Part shown: positions 35,900 to 43,338 of the stretch, piece by piece
How positions within the stretch are numbered: the stretch's first letter is position 1
Layout: every line of letters begins with the position of its first letter
Program-made: the position numbers and the translations under genes
Origin: DATLWN01 sp964492895
Lineage (GTDB): Bacteria > Pseudomonadota > Zetaproteobacteria > Mariprofundales > Mariprofundaceae
Assembly (NCBI GenBank): GCA_964492895.1
Contig: CAZBLR010000006.1
Coordinates: forward strand, 27,240 to 91,239
Direction: 5' to 3'
Length of the DNA: 64,000 nucleotides
Notes under the pieces: model-generated
The model's database searches: none
Told to the model about the DNA's origin: nothing
Seen by the model: the letters and a program-made list of their open reading frames with translations, nothing else

Positions 35900-36478
35900 A
35901 TGCCGAAACGCGACGACCAGGCCATGGTGGCCTCCTGGCTCGAGGACCATGGCGATTATCTGTTCCGTTTTGCGCTGTCACGCCTCGGCGGCGACACGGA
36001 GCAGGCGCGCGATATGGTGCAGGAGACCCTTCTGGCAGCCTGGAAGGGTTGGGAGGGCTTCGGCGGACGCTCGGCGCTGCGCACCTGGCTGGTCGGCATC
36101 CTGAAACACAAGATCACCGACCATATCCGCCAGCAGATCCGCAACCGGCAGCTGCATGAGGACGTCGAACGCGACCCGACCTCCGACTGGTTCGGCGCCG
36201 ACGGGCACTGGCAGGAGGCGCCCAAGGCCTGGCGCGCCAGCCCGGAATCCCTGTTCGAGAGCACCGATTTCCAGCGCGTGCTGCAGCGATGCCTCGATGC
36301 CCTGCCGGCCTTGCAGCGGGAGGTGTTCGTGCTGCGGGAGATGGGCGGCGAGGACTCCGGCAGCATCTGTAAGTCCTGCGACATCACGGCGACCCATTTG
36401 CACGTGCTGATGCACCGGGCCCGCATGGCCTTGCGTTCCTGCCTGGATTTCAACTGGTTCGGGCGCAAGGCCGGATGA
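35900..36478 (+). CDS. ECF-type sigma-70 factor
   Basis: 192 residues: region 2 (FRFALSRLGGDTEQARDMVQETLLAAWKGWEGF) and region 4 (ALPALQREVFVLREMGGEDSGSIC then THLHVLMHRARMALRSCL). No region 3, so an ECF sigma factor. The insert between regions 2 and 4 (about 80-115) is longer than usual and contains Trp-rich DWFGADGHWQEAPKAW. It sits 18 bases upstream of a small zinc-finger protein that is its likely anti-sigma factor. The signal is unknown; neighbours do not name the regulon. Confidence 0.92.
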   Translation: MPKRDDQAMVASWLEDHGDYLFRFALSRLGGDTEQARDMVQETLLAAWKGWEGFGGRSALRTWLVGILKHKITDHIRQQIRNRQLHEDVERDPTSDWFGADGHWQEAPKAWRASPESLFESTDFQRVLQRCLDALPALQREVFVLREMGGEDSGSICKSCDITATHLHVLMHRARMALRSCLDFNWFGRKAG

Positions 36479-36496
36479 TGCGACGGGGGTTGTAGA

Positions 36497-36772
36497 ATGT
36501 ACTCATGCCGGCAGGCCAGCCGCATCCTGTCCGACGCCATCGAGCGCCGGCTGTCACCGATGGAGTGGCTCAATTTGCGCCTTCACCTGACAATTTGCGG
36601 CATGTGCCGGAACTATGCCCACAATATCCGCACCCTCGAGACCGTGCTGCTGCGCCTGCGCGACCAGGCCACGGATTCCGCCCAGGCCCTATCGGCATCC
36701 GACAGGGCCCTGATCCTCAGGAATATCGAAGCGATCGCCGGGGACGCGGACACAGGCCCGTCCGCACCCTGA
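36497..36772 (+). CDS. Small zinc-finger anti-sigma factor
   Basis: 91 residues with the zf-HC2 pattern Cys4, His30, Cys34, Cys37 (LHLTICGMC). No membrane helix follows, so it is a soluble, ZAS-type anti-sigma factor, a class often sensitive to oxidants or metals because the zinc site releases sigma when the cysteines react. Position directly after the ECF sigma gene gives the partner. GGGGG precedes the ATG. Convergent with arsS. Confidence 0.87.
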   Translation: MYSCRQASRILSDAIERRLSPMEWLNLRLHLTICGMCRNYAHNIRTLETVLLRLRDQATDSAQALSASDRALILRNIEAIAGDADTGPSAP

Positions 36773-36780
36773 TCCATCCG

Positions 36781-37764
36781 TCAGGCGGCCTGGCGTTCGT
36801 CCCCGCCGGCCAACGCGCCGCCGCAGCTCGATCCCTGGCCGGCCGTACAGCCATAACAATGATCCAGCACCGCAACCGGATTCCCGGCAAGCGGCTGGCC
36901 GATCAATTGCCGCAGATGCGTCCGCGCCCGGCCGGCATGGGCCAGCGGTAGCCCGAGCATCTGGTTGAAATCGCAGTCGTAGACATAGCCCTGCCAGTCG
37001 ACGCTGATCAGGCTGCGGCACATCACCCCCGGCAGGTTCTCTTCGCGGTAGGCATCCTTGAGCAGCTGCATGTAGGCCGCGAACCGCCCCTTGGATAGCA
37101 GCCAGCTGCCGAAACGACGGATCGGCATGTTGGTGATCGTCAGCAGCCGGTCGAAAGCGATGCCGTGACGCTGCTCCAGCTCACGCGTGTAGTCGTCCTG
37201 CAGCTGCCGCTGGTCCGGCGGCAGGGCCATCCCCTGCGGGTTGTAGACCAGATTCAGCACCAAGCCCCCGCCCTGTCCGTAACCGAGCGCGTTCAGGCGC
37301 CTGAGGGCGGCGATGCTATTGGCATACACCCCCTTGCCGCGCTGGGCATCGACGTTGCCCTCCAGATAGCACGGCATCGAGGCCGTGATCTCCACACCGT
37401 GCGCCGCCAGGAAGCGGGCCAGATCGGCGCCGCCGTCCTCCTCGAGGATGGTCAGGTTGCAGCGATCGATCACGTGCGCCCCCAAGGCCCGGGCCTCACG
37501 GACCAGGTGCCGGAAATGCGGATTCATCTCGGGGGCGCCGCCGGTCAGGTCCAGCCGCCGGACCCCGGAGGCGCGGACGAACGCGAGCACGGTGGCCACG
37601 GTGTCCGCATCCATCAGCTCCGTGCGTCGGGGCCCCGCATCGACATGGCAGTGCTGGCAGCTCTGGTTGCACAGATAGCCGAGATTCACCTGCAGGGTTT
37701 CCAACTCGCCCCGCCGGACCGGCGGGAAATCGGTTTGCTGGAGCAGCGGCAGCGTGGCATGCAT
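36781..37764 (-). CDS. arsS: ArsS-type radical SAM protein (arsenosugar biosynthesis family)
   Basis: 327 residues. Radical SAM cluster Cys32, Cys36, Cys39 in CNQSCQHCHVDAGP, then LDLTGGAPEMNPHFRHLV, RCNLTILEE, ASMPCYLEGNVDAQRGKGVY and the C-terminal Cys cluster CYGCTAGQGSSCGG. These are the landmarks of the TIGR04167 family. ArsS is proposed to add the ribosyl-like group from SAM to dimethylarsenite. No arsM is in the window. Two ATGs: the second has GGAG six bases upstream and is used. Confidence 0.9.
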   Translation of the reverse strand: MHATLPLLQQTDFPPVRRGELETLQVNLGYLCNQSCQHCHVDAGPRRTELMDADTVATVLAFVRASGVRRLDLTGGAPEMNPHFRHLVREARALGAHVIDRCNLTILEEDGGADLARFLAAHGVEITASMPCYLEGNVDAQRGKGVYANSIAALRRLNALGYGQGGGLVLNLVYNPQGMALPPDQRQLQDDYTRELEQRHGIAFDRLLTITNMPIRRFGSWLLSKGRFAAYMQLLKDAYREENLPGVMCRSLISVDWQGYVYDCDFNQMLGLPLAHAGRARTHLRQLIGQPLAGNPVAVLDHCYGCTAGQGSSCGGALAGGDERQAA

Positions 37765-37929
37765 GGTCATCTCCTGGTGTGGCCTGGGCGTGGAACGGTA
37801 CACGCTATCGGCCGCATCTTGGTCGGACAACGCGGGTCTGCCTTACATCCCCCCTTGCGAACCATGGCCGCAACCGTAAAATCATCGATCGCCGAGGGGA
37901 ATGCCGCTGCGTCGGAGGGGAGTGATTCC

Positions 37930-38289
37930 ATGAACAAAGAAGCGATTGTGGATGCCGTCCGCAAAGGGCAGCCCATGCCCCAGAAGAACCTGGCCGGGAT
38001 CGACCTGAGCAATCTCGACCTTTCCGGTGCCAATTTCTCCGGCTGCGATCTTTCGGGGGCCAATCTGCGCAACGCCAAGCTGCACCGCGCCAACCTGGCC
38101 GATTGCAGGCTGGGCAAGGCCGACCTCCGTGGTGCCGACCTGACCCAGGCCAACCTTTCCGGCGCCAACCTGATCGGCGCCCGCCTGCGCCGGGCCAACC
38201 TGACGCGCTCCATCCGCATCCGCACCAAGATCCGCAAGTGGGCCATGAAAGGCGCCTATATCGCCGGCCCGACGGCCTATTCCGACTGA
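37930..38289 (+). CDS. Pentapeptide-repeat protein, 119 aa
   Basis: After a short N-terminal helix, about residues 20-95 are tandem A(D/N)LXX-type pentapeptides (for example LSGANFSGCDLSGANLRNAK), which form a right-handed quadrilateral beta-helix. Such proteins can mimic DNA or scaffold others; no function is implied by neighbours. GGAGGGGAG precedes the ATG. The final TGA shares a base with the ATG of the next gene. Confidence 0.87.
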   Translation: MNKEAIVDAVRKGQPMPQKNLAGIDLSNLDLSGANFSGCDLSGANLRNAKLHRANLADCRLGKADLRGADLTQANLSGANLIGARLRRANLTRSIRIRTKIRKWAMKGAYIAGPTAYSD

Positions 38290-38702
38290 TGCCGATGACC
38301 GCGAACAGGGGCGGAGCCTTTCCGCTGCAAGAGAACCGGCCCTTTCTCAGCGAGCGCGAATGGACCTGTCTGCGCCTGATCTGCCATACCGAGGACAGCA
38401 TCGCCGACAGCGACCCGCACGCCCTGGCCGAGGCCACCGCCCACCAGATCGCCCCCGCACGGGCCGCCCAGCTGGTCGAGATCGCGCGCATGGCGCGCCT
38501 TCCCGGTCTCGGCACATGGATGGCCCGCCTGCTGGTCGAAGCCGGCGTCACGACGGCGGACCTGACCGCGACATCCGCCGACGCGCTGCTCGCCAAAGTG
38601 AACGCCCAGGTGGGCTATCCCGTCTGCAATGCCGCCACCATCGCCGCCTTCGCGCTGCTGCAGGCGGCATGGAAACATGGTCCGGCCGCACGCGTGCATT
38701 GA
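38289..38702 (+). CDS. Helix-hairpin-helix (DUF4332-like) protein, 137 aa
   Basis: The C-terminal half carries a hairpin, LPGLGTWMARLLVEAGVTT, followed by ALLAKVNAQVGYPVC, resembling DUF4332 HhH modules; the N-terminal half is helical with SEREWTCLRLICH. This suggests DNA binding (inference, weak). The ATG overlaps the pentapeptide gene's stop by one base, so the two are coupled and the long upstream extension of the frame is not coding. Confidence 0.72.
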   Translation: MPMTANRGGAFPLQENRPFLSEREWTCLRLICHTEDSIADSDPHALAEATAHQIAPARAAQLVEIARMARLPGLGTWMARLLVEAGVTTADLTATSADALLAKVNAQVGYPVCNAATIAAFALLQAAWKHGPAARVH

Positions 38703-38726
38703 TTGCCGGGGCCCCCGGTCTATAAT
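38699..38726 (+). promoter_or_regulatory. Candidate promoter of hldD (leaderless?)
   Basis: TTGATT (38699-38704) and a consensus TATAAT (38721-38726) are 16 bases apart. Transcription would begin about 7 bases after the -10, at or one or two bases before the hldD ATG, and no Shine-Dalgarno sequence is present. That combination suggests a leaderless mRNA. Confidence 0.5.
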
Positions 38727-38734
38727 CGCCGCGC

Positions 38735-39700
38735 ATGAATGAACGTATCCTTGTCACCGGCGGTGCCGGATTCATCGGCGCCAACGTGGCGGCCGCCATC
38801 GCCAGGCAGGGCCAGGCGGATGTCCTGGTCGTCGACAATTTCTCGTCCGGGGACTGGCATACCCTGATCGATCTGGACTGCGAGGTCCGGGCCTGTGACG
38901 CCAACGATCCCCGGCTGCTGGACGAGATCGCCTCCGGCGCCTTCTCCGCCGTGGTGCACCAGGCCGCCATCACCGACACCACGGTGATGGACCAGCGCCT
39001 GATGATCGAGGTCAACACCAACGCCTTCGCCGACCTGCTGGCCGCCAGTGCCAGATCCGGCGGCACGCGCGTCGTCTATGCCTCGTCCGCCGGCACCTAT
39101 GGCAACTCCCCGGCCCCGAACCGCATCGGCGCGGGCGAGAAGCCGACCAATATCTACGGCTTCTCGAAACTGGCCATGGATCGCGTGGCGCGCCGCTGGC
39201 ACGACCGCCACCCGGCGCCGATCGTCGGGCTGCGCTATTTCAATGTCTACGGTCCGGGCGAGGCCCACAAGAACGAAAAGGCCGGCACCAAGACCGGCTC
39301 GATGATGCTGCAGCTGTACCAGCAAGTGCAGGCCGGCAAGACCCCGCGCCTGTTCAAGCACGGCGAGCAGATGCGCGACTTCGTCTACATCCGCGACGTC
39401 ATCGGCGCCAACATGGCGGCGCTGAAGGCTCCCCGTTCCGGCGTCTGCAATGTCGGCTCGGGCAAGGCGCGCACCTTCAACGACGTCGTCAGCATTCTCG
39501 GGAAGGAACTCGGGCGCAGCCTCGACGTCGAGTACTTCGACAATCCCTATCCCTTCTACCAGATGCACACCGAGGCGGACATGACGGAAACCCGTGCGCT
39601 GCTCGGCTGGGAACCGGAATGGTCACTGGAGGACGGTATGGGCGAATACATCCGCCTGCTCGAGCAGGGCTATTCGGCGGGACCGGTGGTGCTCGCATGA
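38735..39700 (+). CDS. hldD: ADP-glyceromanno-heptose 6-epimerase
   Basis: 321 residues of the extended short-chain dehydrogenase family. NADP site VTGGAGFIGANVAAAI, catalytic Ser/Tyr-Lys in YASSAGTYG and NIYGFSKLAMD, and the HldD-specific YFNVYGPGEAHK and GEQMRDFVYIRDVI. It epimerises ADP-D,D-heptose to the L,D form for lipopolysaccharide inner core. First gene of a run with a BamE-like lipoprotein and two small membrane proteins. Confidence 0.95.
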   Translation: MNERILVTGGAGFIGANVAAAIARQGQADVLVVDNFSSGDWHTLIDLDCEVRACDANDPRLLDEIASGAFSAVVHQAAITDTTVMDQRLMIEVNTNAFADLLAASARSGGTRVVYASSAGTYGNSPAPNRIGAGEKPTNIYGFSKLAMDRVARRWHDRHPAPIVGLRYFNVYGPGEAHKNEKAGTKTGSMMLQLYQQVQAGKTPRLFKHGEQMRDFVYIRDVIGANMAALKAPRSGVCNVGSGKARTFNDVVSILGKELGRSLDVEYFDNPYPFYQMHTEADMTETRALLGWEPEWSLEDGMGEYIRLLEQGYSAGPVVLA

Positions 39701-40032
39701 GGCCGACGCTGCGCACCCTGGCGCTACTGCTGGCCATCGCCGCCGGCAGCAGCGGATGCCTGCCGCATATCGTGCACCAGGGCAATGTGCTCGAACCGAA
39801 GAAGGTCAACCAGGTTCAGGTCGGGGATACGCGCTTCTCCGTGGAGACGCTGCTCGGCACGCCGGTCATGCATGATGTGCTGCACCCGAACAGGGCCACC
39901 TATATCGAAGAGTACAGGGATCCGGAGAGCGGCAAGCATTATACCCGGGGCATCACCATCACCTATGACGAAGCCTTGCGGGTCACCGCCATCCGCAAGT
40001 TCGGCTTCGACCAGGGCGGCGGAGCGCACTGA
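39697..40032 (+). CDS. BamE/SmpA-OmlA domain lipoprotein
   Basis: 111 residues. Lipobox AAGSSGC near residue 20 gives an acylated Cys after a lipoprotein signal; the mature part has VQVGDTRFSVETLLGTPV and a YIEEYRDPESGK strand, matching the SmpA/OmlA fold. Whether it is the true BamE of the Bam complex or a paralogue cannot be told; the QVQVGDTRFSVETLLGTP block is a good match. The ATG overlaps the hldD stop, so envelope biogenesis genes are coupled. Confidence 0.85.
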   Translation: MRPTLRTLALLLAIAAGSSGCLPHIVHQGNVLEPKKVNQVQVGDTRFSVETLLGTPVMHDVLHPNRATYIEEYRDPESGKHYTRGITITYDEALRVTAIRKFGFDQGGGAH

Positions 40033-40307
40033 TGGCCATCCGTCGCCCGGGGTCCCGCTCCAACATGTCGTTGTTGAGCTCCGGTGCGCTGTCGGTCTTT
40101 CTGCTGATCATCCTCATCGGTGGCCACATCGTCATCGCCGCCCTGGTGCTGTCCTCGATCTTCGGCGACGGCGGCCTGAAGGCCATGTCCATCGATACCG
40201 ACATCCCGGCCTGGGCGCTGGTGCTGATAGTCGCGGGCGCGGTGATCATGGATATCTGGATCGTCACCTCCATGCGCCGCGCGCGCAAACGGAGGCTTGA
40301 GCGCTGA
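40032..40307 (+). CDS. Two-helix membrane protein, 91 aa
   Basis: Hydrophobic helices at about 18-44 and 58-80, short basic N-terminus and RRARKRRLER tail that should stay in the cytoplasm. Family not recognised. The ATG shares one base with the stop of the BamE-like gene, and the gene is followed by lapA, so it belongs to the envelope operon. Confidence 0.72.
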   Translation: MAIRRPGSRSNMSLLSSGALSVFLLIILIGGHIVIAALVLSSIFGDGGLKAMSIDTDIPAWALVLIVAGAVIMDIWIVTSMRRARKRRLER

Positions 40308-40357
40308 CGGCGTTTCCCGGCCATGCCATGGAAACCGTCGCGGGAAGGAGGAATCGG

Positions 40358-40567
40358 GTGCACATCCGGGCCATCCTGACCGCCCTGCTGATCGCGCTAC
40401 CGGTGATCTTCGTCCTGCAGAACACCCAGGTGGTCGAGATTCGTTTCCTGTTCTGGACGCTGTCGATGTCGCGGGTCCTGATCATCCTGCTGATGCTGGC
40501 CGCCGGCATGCTGGCCGGGTGGTTGCTGCACGGCCTGCTCAACGCCAGGAAGGAACGCGCGCAATAG
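40358..40567 (+). CDS. lapA: LapA family membrane protein (DUF1049)
   Basis: 69 residues: helix 1 (4-22), the conserved QNTQVVEIRFLFWTLSMS turn, then helix 2 (34-55), and a short basic tail. LapA works with LapB in regulating LPS synthesis through LpxC turnover in E. coli. The GTG is chosen: AAGGAGG sits six bases upstream, whereas the in-frame ATG 30 bases earlier has none. lapB is not adjacent. Confidence 0.85.
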   Translation: MHIRAILTALLIALPVIFVLQNTQVVEIRFLFWTLSMSRVLIILLMLAAGMLAGWLLHGLLNARKERAQ

Positions 40568-40574
40568 GCAACAC

Positions 40575-41231
40575 CTACGCGTCGGCCTGCCTGCGCATCC
40601 AGATCGTGAAATCGTTGTCCAGATAGTCGTCGTGCAGTTCGCAATGCGGCGACAGTGAACGGCAGTAGGCCAGCATCGCTTCCGGGTCGAAGCGCTGCAG
40701 GCCGAAGCTGAACATGGCCATATAGCGCGCATTGAGCAGATTGAAGGCCGCCCCCCTGCGCGCCAGCTGGAACATGCGCGCAATGACGGCCCTGGCATAG
40801 CGGCCTTCGTCCATCAGCGCCTCGTTCAGCGCACCGGACAGCAGCACCCAGTCGTACGACTCGGGCTCGGCCTCGAGATCGAAGATATCCCCGCAGATCA
40901 GGCGCGCGTCCGGCTGCTCCCGGCTCGCCACCGCCAGGATATCCGGCGACAGATCGATGCCGGTATAGCGCACCGGACAACGCCAGCGCTCGATCCAGGA
41001 TTTCAGGTCGGCGAACCCGCATCCGACGTCGAGCACGCTGTCCCCCGCTTCGATGCCGATATCGCAGAGCATGCGGAAGCGGATCTCCTGCACCTCGCGG
41101 CTGCTCCAGTACAGCGCGGCCGGCGAATGCCCGAAGCGGTGCAGGCTGTCGCGGTGCCTGTCGACGATGCGCTTGCGCTGCTCCTCCGCGAGTCCGGAGG
41201 GCATCTCGCCGGGCACCGAGGTGTCCGTCAT
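40575..41231 (-). CDS. Class I SAM-dependent methyltransferase
   Basis: 218 residues. SAM motif VLDVGCGFADLKSWIE (near 66), GIDLSPDILAVA, and an unusual block DWVLLSGALNEALMDEG. The conserved SGxLNE motif is seen in small methyltransferases acting on non-nucleic-acid substrates, but I cannot name it. The ATG overlaps the stop of the upstream nitrilase-like gene by four bases, so the two enzymes probably act on one pathway. Convergent with lapA. Confidence 0.84.
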   Translation of the reverse strand: MTDTSVPGEMPSGLAEEQRKRIVDRHRDSLHRFGHSPAALYWSSREVQEIRFRMLCDIGIEAGDSVLDVGCGFADLKSWIERWRCPVRYTGIDLSPDILAVASREQPDARLICGDIFDLEAEPESYDWVLLSGALNEALMDEGRYARAVIARMFQLARRGAAFNLLNARYMAMFSFGLQRFDPEAMLAYCRSLSPHCELHDDYLDNDFTIWMRRQADA

Positions 41232-42253
41232 GTTGCTGGGGGTGTTGCCGTCGGTCCGGCCGAGCCGATGCTTCGTGCCTTTTCGATACGGCGGGAACTG
41301 GAGGCATAGGCCTTTTCGCCGGATTTCTGGCTCATCGGCCAGGTGAAAGCAAACCAGGGCACGGGCAGCGCCCAGATACTGCCGTAGCGTCGGGGTTTGC
41401 CCGTCCGGCGCCTGGGGTCGAGGTTGATCTCGGCGACGATTACCCCTTCCTCTTCATCCATCTCGGCCAACACGGTTCCATCCGCATCGGTAATCGCCGA
41501 AAGGCCCGGGAAGCTGCTTTTCAGAAAGGGATAGATGGAGGGCAATGCCGTCTCCAGAGGCCCCGTGCGGTTGGCAAAAATGTTGGGGACGCCCAGCGCA
41601 TCGCTATAGAGGCCGCGGATGCGCTTGAGCATCTCATCGAAACGACGGGTATCGCCCGGAATGAACCGCTTCGGCCTCCCCGCCGCCGACGGCGACAACA
41701 CCAAGTCCACCGCCAGCTCCGATAGTTCGCAAATGCGTTCGTACAGGAGGTTCTCGTAGCAGATCGCCACGCCAATGCGCCCAAACTCGGTTTCGATGAC
41801 GTGCGGATCGTTACCTGGCCTGTAGAAATAGGCCTCAACCGAGGCCGGCGGATTCTTGCGCACCCGACCGGCGATCTCTCCCTGCGGCGTAGCCAGCACG
41901 AAGCTGTTATAGAAATCGTCGCCGTCGACCTCCAGGAAACTGAAGCCCACGTGGATGGCATGCAGCCTCGCCTGGTTTTTCAGCCAGTGCACCGCATGCC
42001 CGTGCGCCGTTTCGGCCGAGTCCCAGACCGCTTCGGTGAGCTCGTAGCCGCCCGGCATCAGCTCCGGCAACAGCACAAGCTCGGCACCCTGACACGCCGC
42101 TTGTGCGATCAGTTCGGCACCACGCCGGAGATTGTGCTCGACCGCTCCCGGCTCACATCGCATCTGCACCGCCGCCACCTGCAGATGGCGAACGGCGGCT
42201 GAGCCCTGCCGTTGTTGATTTACACCGCGTTGTTCCGCCTTGTTCGCACGCAT
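41228..42253 (-). CDS. Carbon-nitrogen hydrolase, nitrilase superfamily
   Basis: About 341 residues. Triad: Glu in VLLPELMPGGYE, Lys in RVRKNPPASVEAYFYRPGND and Cys in VAICYENLLYE. Unlike the Nit-type gene at 6.7 kb it has an extended C-terminus (YGSIWALPVPWFAFTWP and a basic tail). The closest functional branch is not clear (amidase or N-carbamoyl hydrolase are candidates). The start is uncertain: the ATG used lacks a good ribosome site and the family similarity begins about 20 residues later. Confidence 0.82.
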   Translation of the reverse strand: MRANKAEQRGVNQQRQGSAAVRHLQVAAVQMRCEPGAVEHNLRRGAELIAQAACQGAELVLLPELMPGGYELTEAVWDSAETAHGHAVHWLKNQARLHAIHVGFSFLEVDGDDFYNSFVLATPQGEIAGRVRKNPPASVEAYFYRPGNDPHVIETEFGRIGVAICYENLLYERICELSELAVDLVLSPSAAGRPKRFIPGDTRRFDEMLKRIRGLYSDALGVPNIFANRTGPLETALPSIYPFLKSSFPGLSAITDADGTVLAEMDEEEGVIVAEINLDPRRRTGKPRRYGSIWALPVPWFAFTWPMSQKSGEKAYASSSRRIEKARSIGSAGPTATPPAT

Positions 42254-42314
42254 CGTGGCGGTCAGCCTAATACGGTTCCGACCTGGCTTTCCAGCGCGGG
42301 ACGCAAGGCCCGGA

Positions 42315-42497
42315 TCATGCCGAACGGTCGTCGTCCTGCCGGTCGCCTTCCTTGCGGGCCGCGCGCGTGGCGCTGACGATCTTGACGATGCTGACCACAA
42401 AGACCAGCACGGCCAGGGCGATGATCGCCCCGATCAGCTTGTGCTCCGTCACCAGGCTGACGAAATTCAGTGGCTGCAACGATGTATCGTGATACAA
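42315..42497 (-). CDS. Small single-helix membrane protein, 60 aa
   Basis: One hydrophobic segment (LIGAIIALAVLVFVVSIV) then a basic, highly charged tail (RAARKEGDRQDDDRSA). Starts at TTG with AAGGGGAG four bases upstream. It lies between the hydroxylase and nitrilase genes on the same strand. No family recognised; the ribosome site plus a clean membrane helix make it plausible. Confidence 0.5.
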   Translation of the reverse strand: MYHDTSLQPLNFVSLVTEHKLIGAIIALAVLVFVVSIVKIVSATRAARKEGDRQDDDRSA

Positions 42498-42568
42498 GGC
42501 TCTCCCCTTCTCCGCCACCCATTGGAAACGGGAATGCCTGAAAGTGCAAGCGATAAATGCTGGAGATC

Positions 42569-43252
42569 CTAGCCTATGCCCCTGAATCGCACGGCGATGC
42601 CGGCCACCCCCACCAGCAGCCGCGACACCCGTTGCAGGCCGCGCGGCAGGTCGCGGCGGCGAATATCCATCAGCAACGCGATGCGCCACTGCCCGCTGTC
42701 GTTTTTCACCTCATGGGGATAGGTGTCGTCCCAGAGCAGGGCTTCGCCATCGCCGATGCGATGCCCGATACCGTCGATGGTCAGCGTCACGGCAGGAAGC
42801 CCGTCGGCACTCATCGGCACCGACAGGCCGAGATAGAAGCGGGACACGCCGCGAAACGGGCCACGATGCAACGGGATGTGCTTGCCCGGGGCCAGAAACG
42901 AAAGGGTCGCGGTCAGCACGTCCGGCGACGAGCGCACCAGCGAGGCCAGCTGCGGACAGCGCGCCATGTTGCGCCCGATCTCGACGCCGTAGGCCTTGAG
43001 CACGAACATGCGCCAGTCGCGCGCATCGTTGGCGGAGATATCGGCCTGCGCCGCCATCAGCTCGTGAAAGCGGGGAATGGATGGCAGATCCCCGGCCAGC
43101 GCCAGCGCCTCGTCGCGCAGTGACTGCCAGGCCTGGGTAAAGCGACGGGCATCGGCAAAGCCGCCAGCCAAGTCGAGCACCGGCGGTGCCGACAGCCGGC
43201 GGTCGTAGAACCCGCGCAACCACTCCGCCGATCGGTCGTACATGGCGCTCAT
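42569..43252 (-). CDS. Aspartyl/asparaginyl beta-hydroxylase family dioxygenase
   Basis: 227 residues. Fe(II)/2-oxoglutarate site: His in GKHIPLHRGPFRG (near 130), the second His in DDTYPHEVKND (near 183) and the 2-oxoglutarate Arg in QWRIALLMDI. The family hydroxylates Asp/Asn or lipid A. With LPS genes near (hldD, lapA), an LpxO-like lipid A role is possible but not shown. Starts about 85 bases downstream of cbbO in genomic order and is on the same strand; a short spacer separates it from the cbb operon end. Confidence 0.88.
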   Translation of the reverse strand: MSAMYDRSAEWLRGFYDRRLSAPPVLDLAGGFADARRFTQAWQSLRDEALALAGDLPSIPRFHELMAAQADISANDARDWRMFVLKAYGVEIGRNMARCPQLASLVRSSPDVLTATLSFLAPGKHIPLHRGPFRGVSRFYLGLSVPMSADGLPAVTLTIDGIGHRIGDGEALLWDDTYPHEVKNDSGQWRIALLMDIRRRDLPRGLQRVSRLLVGVAGIAVRFRGIG

Positions 43253-43338
43253 GGCCAGCCATTGAAGACCAGCGCCGTTGCAAGCGCAAGGCGAAACCTA
43301 GGCGCCGTCATCCGGCGTTCCCGTATCCGTTGACCGGA

